From NCBI GenBank assembly GCA_035353855.1, contig DAOQAK010000009.1:15777-79776 (forward strand): 64,000 bases of DNA, in the 5' to 3' direction. The stretch is from Bacteroidales bacterium. Its GTDB lineage: Bacteria; Bacteroidota; Bacteroidia; Bacteroidales; CG2-30-32-10. The notes under the pieces are model-generated. The model saw only the letters and a program-made list of their open reading frames with translations, had not been told where the DNA came from and searched no databases. Position numbers and translations under genes: made by a program. Of the stretch, positions 17,591 to 26,553 are shown piece by piece (the stretch's first letter is position 1; each line of letters starts with the position of its first letter).

Positions 17591-19990
17591 ATGTGGACTG
17601 TACTTGTTAGATTAATACTAAGGAATAGACCGGGAATTATTATTGTAATTGCTCTTCTAACGGGTTTTATGGCTTACCAGGCATTAACCGTTCAGCTTTC
17701 TTATGAGTTGCCCCGAATGCTTTCATCGGGCGATTCAACGTCAATTAAATATGATATTTTTAAAAGCCGGTTTGGTGAAGACGGGAATGTTTTTGCTGTC
17801 GGAATTAAGAACAATAAAATTTTTGAACTTACACAGTTTAATGCTTTATATGAATTGTGCTCAGAAATAAAGAAAAAAGAAGGTATAGAAGAAGTAGTGT
17901 CAATTACCCGTCTGATCAATATTTATAAAAATGACAGCCTGAAAAAATTTAGCTTTGGGCCCATAGTTCCGGGTAAACTTAAAACACAAGCTGAAGTTGA
18001 TAGTATCCGAAATTTAATTTTCTCTCTTCCATTCTATAAAGGTTTATTATATAATGAGAGCAAAGATGTTTTCCTGTTAGGTATCACACTTGATAAAAAT
18101 AAAATTAACGATAAGAGCAGGGAAGGGTTGATATTTGATATTAAATCAACGATTGATAATTATCAGGTAAAGACCGGAAGTGAAGTCCATTATTCAGGTT
18201 TACCATACATCAGGACACTTACAACACAAAAAATTAAATCAGAGCTTATACTTTTTATTATACTTTCTTTGATTATTGCAGCGATTATCATGATTCTTTT
18301 TTTCAAATCAGCCAAAGTTGTTTTCTCTTCAATGATAATTGTTTTAGTTAGTATTATCTGGACACTTGGAACGCTTTCGCTATTTGGATTTAAAATTACT
18401 ATTCTTACCGGCGCTATTCCTTCGGTGATTACCATAATTGCTATTGAAAATTGTATTTTCCTGATCAATAAATATCATTGGGAATACAAACTTCATGGAA
18501 ATAAAATCAAAGCATTATCAAGGGTTGTAAAACGAATAGGATTTGCTACGCTAATGACCAATTTAACAACAGCTACAGGGTTTGCTGCTTTTGTTTTCAC
18601 TTCTAATGTAATGTTACGCGAATTTGGAATCGTAGCATCAATTAATGTAATGATCGAGTATTTATTGTCGCTTGCGTTAATACCAATTCTGTTCAGCTAT
18701 TGGGCACCACCTAAAGAAAAACATGTTGAACATTTGGAAAATAAAAAAGTTGTAAAGGTTATTGAAACTATAAAATCGTTGGTTTTTAACAGGCGGGGTA
18801 TTGTTTATATTATTACAACGCTTTTTGTAGTGGTTTGTATATTTGGAACTACCTTTATGAAGACTTCAGGAAAATTGGTTGATGATATCAAATCTTCTGA
18901 CCCGATATTTGTTGACCTTAAATTTCTTGAAAAGAACTTTAATGGTGTAATGCCTTTTGAAATATGCATTGATACAAAAAAGAAAAACGGGGTAATGAAG
19001 TTATCAACGATTAATAAAATTAATAAACTTCAACAGGAGATCGATAGTTTTCCCCAGTTTTCAAAAGCATTATCCCTTGCTGAATTTGTGAAATTTGCCA
19101 AGCAGGCATTTTATAATGGCGACTCATCGTTTTATAAAATTCCCAACAATAATGAAAAAGATTTTATTTTATCATATCTTCCAACGAATATAAAAGGTAA
19201 GAAAAACCTGATGCATTCTTTTCTCGATAGTACGAAACGTTATACACGAATAAGTGTTCAAATGAAAGATGTGGGAAGTAAAGAAATGAAGCTTATTGAA
19301 TCTAAATTAAGACCTAAGATTGATTCCATTTTTAATCCTAAAAAATTCGATGTTACCATTACCGGAAATAGCGTGGTATTTACAAAAGGAACCGATTTTT
19401 TAATTCGTAATCTTTGGGAAAGCTTAATCATAGGAATACTTATAATATCAGTTTTGGTTGCGATTGTATTCTCTTCATATCGTATGGTTGTTATTGCAAT
19501 GATATGTAACCTGATACCTTTGCTCGTAACTGCTGCAATAATGGGGTATGCAAGTATTCCCGTAAAACCATCAACATTAATAGTTTTTAGTATTGCATTG
19601 GGAATTTCAATTGATAATGCCTTGCTATTTTTGTCGAAATACAGGCATGAACTGAAAACAAATGAAGGAAATATTAAACTTGCTGTTTCTAATGCTTTAA
19701 GCGAAACAGGTATCAGTATGATTTATGCTTCCATTGTTCTTGTAATGGGTTTTGCTGTATTCTCGGTATCAGAATTTGGAGGAACGCAAGCATTGGGCAT
19801 GTTGATTTCGATAACTTTATTTGTTGCGCTTTTCTTTAATATTATTGTTTTGCCTTCACTCATAATTACTCTTGATAAAATCATTACCACAAGATCATTC
19901 AGAAAACCAATCATTGAAATTTACGATGTTGAAGTTACTGACGATAATAATGATGAGATGCTTTCGGAAGAGTTAAAAGAAAAAAACTAA
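17591..19990 (+). CDS. RND superfamily (MMPL/SSD type) exporter
   Basis: A 799-residue inner-membrane protein with the duplicated RND topology. One transmembrane helix at about 12-32 is followed by a periplasmic loop (33-210), then five helices from about 213 to 380; a second copy follows with a helix near 397-415, a loop to about 605, and a helix group from about 610 to 770. Sequences such as LILFIILSLIIAAIIMILFF and ISIDNALLFLSKYRHE belong to the SSD/MMPL core. Relatives move lipids, hopanoids or hydrophobic compounds with proton energy; the substrate is not evident here. No partner membrane-fusion or outer-membrane gene is adjacent. TAATTTTG at 17544-17551 may be its -7 element. Confidence 0.88.
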   Translation: MWTVLVRLILRNRPGIIIVIALLTGFMAYQALTVQLSYELPRMLSSGDSTSIKYDIFKSRFGEDGNVFAVGIKNNKIFELTQFNALYELCSEIKKKEGIEEVVSITRLINIYKNDSLKKFSFGPIVPGKLKTQAEVDSIRNLIFSLPFYKGLLYNESKDVFLLGITLDKNKINDKSREGLIFDIKSTIDNYQVKTGSEVHYSGLPYIRTLTTQKIKSELILFIILSLIIAAIIMILFFKSAKVVFSSMIIVLVSIIWTLGTLSLFGFKITILTGAIPSVITIIAIENCIFLINKYHWEYKLHGNKIKALSRVVKRIGFATLMTNLTTATGFAAFVFTSNVMLREFGIVASINVMIEYLLSLALIPILFSYWAPPKEKHVEHLENKKVVKVIETIKSLVFNRRGIVYIITTLFVVVCIFGTTFMKTSGKLVDDIKSSDPIFVDLKFLEKNFNGVMPFEICIDTKKKNGVMKLSTINKINKLQQEIDSFPQFSKALSLAEFVKFAKQAFYNGDSSFYKIPNNNEKDFILSYLPTNIKGKKNLMHSFLDSTKRYTRISVQMKDVGSKEMKLIESKLRPKIDSIFNPKKFDVTITGNSVVFTKGTDFLIRNLWESLIIGILIISVLVAIVFSSYRMVVIAMICNLIPLLVTAAIMGYASIPVKPSTLIVFSIALGISIDNALLFLSKYRHELKTNEGNIKLAVSNALSETGISMIYASIVLVMGFAVFSVSEFGGTQALGMLISITLFVALFFNIIVLPSLIITLDKIITTRSFRKPIIEIYDVEVTDDNNDEMLSEELKEKN

Positions 19991-20037
19991 ATTCGTTAAA
20001 ACATAAAACTGATTTTTTATTTAATTAAATTGAGAAA

Positions 20038-20895
20038 ATGAAAGGAATAATACTTGCCGGTGGTTCCGGTACAAGGCTGCACCCTTTGACTATTGCTGTA
20101 AGTAAACAGTTGATGCCGATATATGACAAACCAATGGTTTATTACCCGTTATCAGTGCTGATGATGGCTGGAATAAAAGAGATTCTTATTATTTCCACAC
20201 CACATGATCTACCGGGTTTTAAAAAACTACTTGGCGATGGAAGTAATTTAGGTTGCAAATTTGAATTTGCTGAACAAGCTATTCCCAATGGACTTGCACA
20301 GGCTTTCGTTATTGGAGAAAAATTTATTGGAAAAGAGAAAGTTGCATTAATTCTTGGTGATAATATTTTTTATGGAACGGATCTTCCGAAATTGATCCAG
20401 GAAAATAATAACCCTGAAGGTGGTGTCGTATTTGCGTATCATGTGTCTGATCCTGAACGATACGGTGTTGTTGAGTTTGATGAAAACAGGAAAGCAATAT
20501 CAATTGAAGAAAAACCGAAACAACCTAAGTCGAACTTTGCTGTTCCCGGTTTATATTTTTATGATAATTCAGTTGTTGAAGTTGCCAAGAAAATTAAGCC
20601 AAGCCCCAGGGGTGAATATGAAATTACCGATGTGAATAAACATTATCTGGATGAAGGTAAATTAAAAGTAGGAATACTAAGTCGTGGAACAGCATGGCTT
20701 GATACCGGTACTTTTAGCTCGTTATTACAGGCATCGCAATTTGTACAGGTTATTGAAGAAAGGCAGGGTTTGAAAATAGGCTGCATTGAAGAAGTTGCAT
20801 ATCGCATGGGGTTTATTGATGCAGCACAACTTGAAAAAGTTGCCCAACCTTTATTAAAAAGTGGATATGGGCATTACCTGATGAATTTACTTTGA
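20038..20895 (+). CDS. rfbA: Glucose-1-phosphate thymidylyltransferase
   Basis: Makes dTDP-glucose from dTTP and glucose-1-phosphate, the first step to dTDP-rhamnose and related sugars. The 285 residues are standard. The nucleotide-binding signature GGSGTRLHPLT begins at residue 8, and Asp in LILGDNIFYG binds metal. YDKPMVYYPLSVLMMAGI and EKPKQPKSNFAVPGLYFYD are family hallmarks. An NAD-dependent sugar epimerase/dehydratase follows, but rfbB, rfbC and rfbD are not next to it, so the pathway is split across the genome. Confidence 0.95.
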   Translation: MKGIILAGGSGTRLHPLTIAVSKQLMPIYDKPMVYYPLSVLMMAGIKEILIISTPHDLPGFKKLLGDGSNLGCKFEFAEQAIPNGLAQAFVIGEKFIGKEKVALILGDNIFYGTDLPKLIQENNNPEGGVVFAYHVSDPERYGVVEFDENRKAISIEEKPKQPKSNFAVPGLYFYDNSVVEVAKKIKPSPRGEYEITDVNKHYLDEGKLKVGILSRGTAWLDTGTFSSLLQASQFVQVIEERQGLKIGCIEEVAYRMGFIDAAQLEKVAQPLLKSGYGHYLMNLL

Positions 20896-20931
20896 TAAAA
20901 AATTTTCGTTAAAATAATTTTACATTAAATA

Positions 20932-20963
20932 TTTGATTGCTGAAATTAAAAGGATTAATTTTG
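20932..20963 (+). promoter_or_regulatory. Promoter of the epimerase-prenyl synthase operon
   Basis: TTTG at 20932-20935, then 20 bases, then TAATTTTG at 20956-20963, close to the Bacteroidota consensus. The start codon follows 47 bases downstream at 21011. Confidence 0.65.
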
Positions 20964-21010
20964 ATTTCTATATTATATAAAACAAGATTAATCTTAAATT
21001 TTATTATTGA

Positions 21011-21949
21011 ATGAGAAAGATACTGATTACAGGAGGCGCAGGATTCATAGGGAGTGCATTAACAGAAAAATTGCTTGAAGATTCTGAAAATTTTATTGTT
21101 GTTGTTGATAATCTTACAACAGGTGAAATGATAAAGTTACCAGTTGCTCCAAAAACTAAATTATGTTTTATTAAGTGCGATGTGAACTCTTACATGGATA
21201 TTTCATCCATCATGCAAAATTATCATTTCGATTTTGTATTTCATTATGCTGCAATGGTGGGAGTTCAGCGTACACAACAGCATCCGGTAAAAGTGCTTAG
21301 TGATATTAAAGGAATTGAAAATATTTTACTTCTTAGTAAGAATACAGGGGTAAAAAGAGTATTCTTCTCTTCTTCTTCCGAAGTATATGGAGAACCCATG
21401 GAATTACCGCAAAATGAAAAAACGACTCCTTTAAATTCGAGGATCCCTTATGCTGTGGTAAAGAATGCAGGTGAAGCATTTCTCCGTTCATATAAAAAAG
21501 AATATGATCTGGATTATACTATTTTCCGTTTTTTCAACACTTATGGTCCAAAGCAAAGTATTGATTTTGTAATGTCGCGGTTTATCGCCATGGCATTGAA
21601 AGATCAGAATATAACAATATTTGGTGATGGAAAACAAACACGAACTTTCTGTTATATCGATGACAATATTGATGCATGCGTAAATGCATTTTATGAAGAT
21701 AAAGTTGTAAATGATATTATGAATGTTGGAGGTGATATAGAAATTACAATTCTTGAACTTGCAGAAAAAATAATTAAAATTTCCGGTTCAAAATCAAAAA
21801 TAATTCATTTGCCTGCACTTGAAGAAGGGGATATGCTTCGCAGATATCCTGATGTTACTAAAATGCACGCTATTCTGAAAAGACAGCCTTATTCTATGGA
21901 AGAAGGAATAAAAAAAATCCTTGAAAACACTCAATATATTATCAGGTAA
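21011..21949 (+). CDS. NAD-dependent nucleotide-sugar epimerase/dehydratase
   Basis: 312-residue extended short-chain dehydrogenase. The Rossmann glycine motif is GGAGFIGS at 8-15. SSSEVYGEP supplies the active-site Ser/Thr region, and Tyr-x3-Lys appears in RIPYAVVKNAGEAFL (Y and K catalytic). The C-terminal DVNxGG-like segment (MNVGGDIEITILELAEKI) binds the sugar nucleotide. It is close to UDP-glucose 4-epimerase and UDP-glucuronate decarboxylase types; the exact substrate cannot be decided. It sits between rfbA and a prenyl synthase, which suggests surface polysaccharide or glycolipid work. Confidence 0.85.
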   Translation: MRKILITGGAGFIGSALTEKLLEDSENFIVVVDNLTTGEMIKLPVAPKTKLCFIKCDVNSYMDISSIMQNYHFDFVFHYAAMVGVQRTQQHPVKVLSDIKGIENILLLSKNTGVKRVFFSSSSEVYGEPMELPQNEKTTPLNSRIPYAVVKNAGEAFLRSYKKEYDLDYTIFRFFNTYGPKQSIDFVMSRFIAMALKDQNITIFGDGKQTRTFCYIDDNIDACVNAFYEDKVVNDIMNVGGDIEITILELAEKIIKISGSKSKIIHLPALEEGDMLRRYPDVTKMHAILKRQPYSMEEGIKKILENTQYIIR

Positions 21950-21956
21950 AAACATC

Positions 21957-22931
21957 ATGCACACTGCTGAAATATTATTCGAAAAAGTTAAAGAAGCTTT
22001 AAAAACAGTTGATCTAAACGGAAGACCTAACGAATTATATGTCCCGATAAGTTATACGCTAAGCCTTGGAGGCAAACGCATACGTCCGGTATTAGTTCTG
22101 CTTACTTGTGAAATGTTTGAAGGAAATCTTGAATCGGCAATATATCCGGCAATTGCTATTGAGGTATTTCATAATTTTACTTTGCTTCATGATGATATCA
22201 TGGATAACGCGCCTATACGCAGGGGGAAAGAAACTGTGTTTAAAAAATGGAATGCAAATATTGCCATTCTTTCGGGCGATACTATGTTTGCACTTGCGTA
22301 TAAATATTTGATCAAAACAGAAAAAGAAAATTTAAATAACATACTCGAGATATTTACCAATGCTGCAATTGAGGTTTGTGAAGGTCAGCAGTACGACATG
22401 AATTTCGAAACGATCGATAATGTTAGCGTTGAAGATTATATAGAAATGATTCGGTTAAAAACAGCGGTGCTGATTGCTGCAAGTATGAAAACAGGCGCTG
22501 TTATTGGTAAAGCAAAAAAACAGGATGCCGAAAATATTTACAAGTTTGGTGAATATATCGGTCTTGCCTTTCAATTACAGGATGATTTGCTTGATGTTTA
22601 TGCCGACCAGGATAAATTCGGAAAGAAGATTGGCGGCGATATTGTTACAAACAAAAAAACATACCTGTACATAAAAGCCTTGCAGGATGCTAAAGGTGAC
22701 GATTTAAAAAAGTTGCAGCATTATTTTTCTTCAACCGATTTTAATGCTGAAGAAAAAGTAAATGCTGTAAAAAAAATATATGATAATATTGGTGTTCGAG
22801 AAGCCACGGTGAAGCTGATAAATCAATATTATGAAAAGGCATTGGAATACTTCAAAATGATTAATGTTCCTGAAGAGAGAAAAAATGTTTTAAAAAAATT
22901 CACCGATCAAATGATGCAACGTGATTTTTAA
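21957..22931 (+). CDS. Polyprenyl (isoprenyl) diphosphate synthase
   Basis: Condenses isopentenyl diphosphate onto allylic diphosphates to make quinone side chains or carrier lipids. The ATG at 21957, 8 bases after the epimerase stop, is preferred over an upstream TTG that would overlap it. The 324 residues contain both aspartate-rich motifs: DDIMDNAPIRRG (first) and QLQDDLLDVYAD (second). The first motif has no two-residue insertion, and Phe lies five residues before it, a position linked to shorter chains in the family; final chain length is uncertain. GGKRIRPVLV is the substrate phosphate loop. Confidence 0.9.
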   Translation: MHTAEILFEKVKEALKTVDLNGRPNELYVPISYTLSLGGKRIRPVLVLLTCEMFEGNLESAIYPAIAIEVFHNFTLLHDDIMDNAPIRRGKETVFKKWNANIAILSGDTMFALAYKYLIKTEKENLNNILEIFTNAAIEVCEGQQYDMNFETIDNVSVEDYIEMIRLKTAVLIAASMKTGAVIGKAKKQDAENIYKFGEYIGLAFQLQDDLLDVYADQDKFGKKIGGDIVTNKKTYLYIKALQDAKGDDLKKLQHYFSSTDFNAEEKVNAVKKIYDNIGVREATVKLINQYYEKALEYFKMINVPEERKNVLKKFTDQMMQRDF

Positions 22932-23844
22932 TAAAAAAATTATATTTGTTGTCATTCTTTTAATCCTTCGATTTTCGGCATTGTCACAGCCTTTCGTTGA
23001 TATTGTGAATTTAAGATATTCTCGTTTTCCTCAAACTGATTTTAAAGATTATTCAAATTATCACTCATCAACCAATCAGTATACTGCTGAACTTTTTGCG
23101 CCAATTCAATTAAAATCGAAGGATGTAATTCTTGTTGGTGCTTCGTACGATTACCTTAATTTTTATTTACATGAAGATTCAAGTAATCTGAAAATCAATA
23201 GCGACAATCTTTGCCAGTTTTCACTTCAATTGGGGATGATAAAAAAATTAGGAAAAGAAAGTAAATGGAGTACTACATTGCTTGCCATTCCTAAGATTAG
23301 CGAATGCAATGATAACATGGCTTTTGATAAAGAATGTTTTCAAATGGGTGGTGCTGTTTTGTTTGTATATAAAAAGAAAAATAGTTTGAAATATAAATTT
23401 GGTTTGTTTTATAACCGTGAATTTTTTGGAAATTATTTTATGCCTTTGGCTGGAATTGATTGGAAAATCAGTAGTCGCATGTATTTGTTCGGAGTACTTC
23501 CGGGCGCAATGAATTTTGAATATAAAATTTGTGATAAGTTTTATACGGGTCTTGGATATAAGAGCAATACTGCTTCTTACAGGTTATATGAAAACCATTA
23601 CATACGTGAAGGTGATAAATTTTGGGGACATAATATGCTCCGAAATTTTTATCAGTATTATATCACAAAACAAATAATGCTATACGGAGAAATCGGTTAT
23701 ACAGGCTTCAGAATATTTGAAGAGTATAATGATGAAAATAAAATTGACAATACACGTTTTGTTTTTCAGAAAACAAAAGATCATTTTTATTTTGATGCCG
23801 GAATTGCTTTTCGTCTACGCTTAGATAAAGATTACGAAGATTAA
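22921..23844 (+). CDS. Outer-membrane beta-barrel protein (DUF6268-like)
   Basis: 307 residues beginning with a GTG that overlaps the prenyl synthase end by 11 bases, so the two are translationally linked. Residues 1-22 are a signal peptide (IIFVVILLILRFSALSQP). The remainder alternates hydrophobic and polar residues in strands ending with aromatic residues (for example QPFVDIVNLRYS, HFYFDAGIAFRLRL), as in 10-14-stranded barrels. I place it near DUF6268 with limited certainty. A transport or envelope role is inferred from the fold only. The next gene starts within its stop codon. Confidence 0.65.
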   Translation: MIFNKKIIFVVILLILRFSALSQPFVDIVNLRYSRFPQTDFKDYSNYHSSTNQYTAELFAPIQLKSKDVILVGASYDYLNFYLHEDSSNLKINSDNLCQFSLQLGMIKKLGKESKWSTTLLAIPKISECNDNMAFDKECFQMGGAVLFVYKKKNSLKYKFGLFYNREFFGNYFMPLAGIDWKISSRMYLFGVLPGAMNFEYKICDKFYTGLGYKSNTASYRLYENHYIREGDKFWGHNMLRNFYQYYITKQIMLYGEIGYTGFRIFEEYNDENKIDNTRFVFQKTKDHFYFDAGIAFRLRLDKDYED

Positions 23845-25172
23845 TGTGGAAGAAAAATAAATACCTGGTAATTCAGAAAGGCGACAAGAAAGTTATCCGT
23901 GGCTGGGTAATGTACGACTGGGCCAATTCTGTTTACCAGCTTACAATAGCTTCTGCAATTTTTCCAATATATTATAATCAGGTTACACGAAACGGAAACG
24001 ATTTTACAATTGATTTCTTTGGACTTCATGTAATAAATACGGTTCTTTATTCATGGGCAATTGCGGCTGCTTATCTTTTGGTTGCATTGTTTTCGCCGCT
24101 TTTTTCATCAATTGCAGACTACACAGGAAGAAGAAAATCGTTCATGAAATTTTTCACATGGCTTGGAGCTTTATCATGCGGAATGCTTTTCTTCTTTGAT
24201 AAACAACATATCGAACTTGGAATAATTGCTTTTACGCTTGGAACAGTGGGGTATGGGGCAAGCCTAGTTTTTTATAATTCTTTTTTACCGGTTATTGCTG
24301 AAGAAAAAGATCAGGATAAGATCAGTGCAAGAGGCTATTCAATGGGCTATCTGGGAGGTGTTATCCTTCTTGTTATAAATCTTGTAATCGTATTATTTCC
24401 CGCTTTGTTTGGAATTACAGATAATTTGTTGCCGGCAAAAATTTCTTTCATGTCTGTGTTCCTTTGGTGGATAGGTTTTTCACAAATTACTTTTAATCGT
24501 TTACCTCGATATACTTTTGGACACAGAAAAAAAGGGACAAAATCGAATGTGATACTTAATGGCTATAAAGAGCTTCGGATTGTTTTTAACCAGGTAAGAA
24601 AATCATTCAGATTAAGTATTTTCCTGCTCGGCTATTTCTTTATTACCATGGGTTTGCTGACAGTTATGTTCATGGCCGCAACTTACGGTGAAAAACAATT
24701 AAAGCTTAGTGAAGAAATTCTAATCTCAACAATTTTGGTGATACAATTAATTGGAATGCTTGGAGCGTGGCTGTTTGCAAGGATTTCAGGGAAGATAGGA
24801 AATATTAAAGCTTTGATTATTTCGGTAATAGGATGGATTTTTATATGTATTGGCGCGTATTTAATTACTGATGCCATCGGTTTTATAACTGTTGCATTCT
24901 TTGTCGGATTGGTAATGGGAGGCTCGCAATCGCTTGCCAGATCAACGTATTCGAAGATGCTGCCCGAAACAAAAGACCATACTTCATTCTTCAGCTTTTA
25001 TGATGTGATGGAAAAACTGGCTACAGTTGCAGGAACATTCAGCTTCGGGTTTATTGAAGCAATAACAGGAAGCATGCGTAATTCAATATTAGCGATAATT
25101 TTATTTTTTGTAATCGGACTTATCTTTTTCCTTTTTATTGTAAGAACAAAATCACAGGAGCCCCAACTCTAA
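23844..25172 (+). CDS. MFS transporter, UMF1/Atg22-like family
   Basis: 442-residue inner-membrane protein whose ATG shares bases with the preceding stop (TAATG), so expression is coupled. Segment IRGWVMYDWANSVYQLTIAS (19-38) is the family signature; in yeast Atg22 the family exports amino acids from the vacuole. About twelve hydrophobic segments are visible, for example AYLLVALFSPLFSS, GVILLVINLVIVLFPALFG and NSILAIILFFVIGLIFFLFIV. SFMKFFTWLGA and MGGSQSLARSTYSKMLPE are also family-typical. The last 21 bases overlap the convergent sufT-like gene. Substrate unknown. Confidence 0.9.
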   Translation: MWKKNKYLVIQKGDKKVIRGWVMYDWANSVYQLTIASAIFPIYYNQVTRNGNDFTIDFFGLHVINTVLYSWAIAAAYLLVALFSPLFSSIADYTGRRKSFMKFFTWLGALSCGMLFFFDKQHIELGIIAFTLGTVGYGASLVFYNSFLPVIAEEKDQDKISARGYSMGYLGGVILLVINLVIVLFPALFGITDNLLPAKISFMSVFLWWIGFSQITFNRLPRYTFGHRKKGTKSNVILNGYKELRIVFNQVRKSFRLSIFLLGYFFITMGLLTVMFMAATYGEKQLKLSEEILISTILVIQLIGMLGAWLFARISGKIGNIKALIISVIGWIFICIGAYLITDAIGFITVAFFVGLVMGGSQSLARSTYSKMLPETKDHTSFFSFYDVMEKLATVAGTFSFGFIEAITGSMRNSILAIILFFVIGLIFFLFIVRTKSQEPQL

Positions 25173-25475
25173 TTTTGCTGTATCGCTCATCATATCTTCG
25201 TTCCAGGGTGGATCGAAAGTTAAAACAACATCAACATCTGTTAGCCCTTCAATTTCTTTTATTCTGTCGTGAACTTCAAGTGGAAGTGAATCGGCAACAG
25301 GGCAATTAGGCGCTGTTACGGTCATTAAGATATGTGCAACTTTATTTTCATCAATACGAATTTCATAAATCATTCCCATTTCATAAATACTGACGGGTAT
25401 TTCAGGGTCGTAAATAGTTTTTAAAGTATCAACAATTTTACTTTCCAGTTCTAGAAAAATTTTTTGTTCAGTCAT
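25152..25475 (-). CDS. SufT-like iron-sulfur assembly factor (MIP18/DUF59 family)
   Basis: 107-residue MIP18/DUF59 domain protein. The motif IYDPEIPVSIYEMGMIYEI (20-38) and TAPNCPVAD (54-62), with the conserved Cys58, are typical of SufT, which supports maturation of iron-sulfur proteins. FDPPWNEDMMSDTAK near the C-terminus is also diagnostic. It is the last gene of the suf operon on the minus strand, separated from sufE by a hairpin element, and its 3' end overlaps the end of the convergent MFS gene. Confidence 0.88.
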   Translation of the reverse strand: MTEQKIFLELESKIVDTLKTIYDPEIPVSIYEMGMIYEIRIDENKVAHILMTVTAPNCPVADSLPLEVHDRIKEIEGLTDVDVVLTFDPPWNEDMMSDTAKLELGLL

Positions 25476-25503
25476 CGTTTAATGTTGTTTAAAATACTTT
25501 GGG

Positions 25504-25576
25504 TAACTTAGTGTCTTTGCGACTTAGTGGCATTTTCGCCACGAAGACCTAAGGACACTATGTTTTCACTAAGTTA
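25504..25576. repeat. ORF-less inverted repeat between sufE and sufT
   Basis: Arms AACTTAGTG and CACTAAGTT form the outside; GTGGC and GCCAC close around a 6-base loop (25532-25537). The arms hold copies of the ACTTAGTG/CACGAAG motif seen around the GxxExxY genes. It could form a long hairpin in the transcript. It is one of several such inserts in this operon. Confidence 0.7.
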
Positions 25577-25584
25577 AAATATAA

Positions 25585-26016
25585 TTATGAATCTTGTGTA
25601 TATTTTGTTTTAAAAGCCAATGCATAAAGTTTCATTTGCTTGATCATGGATGTAAGTCCGTTGGAACGGGTAGGAGAAAGGTGTTCGCGCAGTCCTATTT
25701 GATCAACGAATTCTAAATTTGAATTGAGAATATCAACAGGCGTTTGTCCTGATAAAACACGAATCAGCAAACCTACAATCCCTTTGGTAATTATTGCATC
25801 GCTATCAGCTTCAAAAAATATTTTTCCATCTTTATACGTTGCATGCAGCCACACTTTGCTCTGGCAGCCGGATATGACATACTGCTCGGTTTTATATTGT
25901 TCATCAATCAGCGGAAGTGTTTTTCCAAGCTCAATCAAATAATTGTATTTATCAAGCCATTCATCAAACTGCCCGAATTCATTGATAATTTCGTTTTCTA
26001 TTTCTTCAATTTTCAT
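25585..26016 (-). CDS. sufE: SufE sulfur acceptor protein
   Basis: SufE takes the persulfide sulfur from SufS Cys and passes it to SufBCD. The 143 residues match the family, with the acceptor Cys51 in VISGCQSKVW and the C-terminal motif GLREHLSPTRSNGL. It follows sufS on the minus strand but is separated from it by a 504-bp GxxExxY element. The pairing of SufE with the SufS (rather than SufU) type desulfurase is consistent. Confidence 0.95.
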   Translation of the reverse strand: MKIEEIENEIINEFGQFDEWLDKYNYLIELGKTLPLIDEQYKTEQYVISGCQSKVWLHATYKDGKIFFEADSDAIITKGIVGLLIRVLSGQTPVDILNSNLEFVDQIGLREHLSPTRSNGLTSMIKQMKLYALAFKTKYTQDS

Positions 26017-26033
26017 ATACTAATCAAATTTTC

Positions 26034-26537
26034 ACCACTAAGACACTTAGAGCACTTAGGTTCACTTAGTATTATTCTTTAGGTAATAAAGAAAATTCTT
26101 CAGTAACCATGGGTACTAAATCTTGTGTGATATTAATCGTGTTAAAATTAATTAATAATCCTTTTGGTTTTCCGGCAAGTTTTAGATAAGACAGAAGTTG
26201 TGCCTTGTACACCGGAATTATTGCTTCAACAGATTTAATTTCTACTATAATTAAATCATTTACTAAAATATCAAGTTTTAATATTCCTCCTAAATCTTTA
26301 CCCTTATATATAACAGGAACGTAAACCTGTGATTTAACATTTAATCCTGCAGATAATAATTCATCAATAAAACAACTTTCATAAACTGATTCTAATAATC
26401 CGGGACCGATATTTTTATGAACTTCAATTGCACACCCTACTATTTTATATGCAATATCATTAATATATTTTTGAGTGATGATCATTTTATCTTAGTGTTT
26501 CTGAGTGTCAGCCATGGCGGATTAGTGTCTAAGTGGT
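26034..26537. mobile_element. GxxExxY element 1 (gene plus inverted-repeat arms)
   Basis: The outer ends ACCACTAAGACACT (26034-26047) and AGTGTCTAAGTGGT (26524-26537, reverse complement ACCACTTAGACACT) match at 13 of 14 positions. Between them lies only one gene (26072-26485). The right arm contains the palindrome GCCATGGC (26511-26518). The left arm has four CACTTAG/CACTAAG-like heptamers. It sits exactly between sufS and sufE. Element status is my inference from structure. Confidence 0.65.
26072..26485 (-). CDS. GxxExxY family protein (PDDEXK-nuclease-like)
   Basis: 137 residues. The name-giving motif is GLLESVY (29-35), and the region DILVNDLIIVEIKSVEAI carries the D...E-x-K of the PDDEXK nuclease fold (predicted catalytic Asp, Glu and Lys). 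KAQLLSYLKLAGKPKGLLINF is the family C-terminal signature. Biological function is unknown. The gene is enclosed by inverted-repeat arms inside the suf operon, on the same strand as its hosts. The ATG at 26485 lies near the inner edge of the right arm. Confidence 0.9.
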   Translation of the reverse strand: MIITQKYINDIAYKIVGCAIEVHKNIGPGLLESVYESCFIDELLSAGLNVKSQVYVPVIYKGKDLGGILKLDILVNDLIIVEIKSVEAIIPVYKAQLLSYLKLAGKPKGLLINFNTINITQDLVPMVTEEFSLLPKE

Positions 26538-26553
26538 TAAGAAATATAAACAA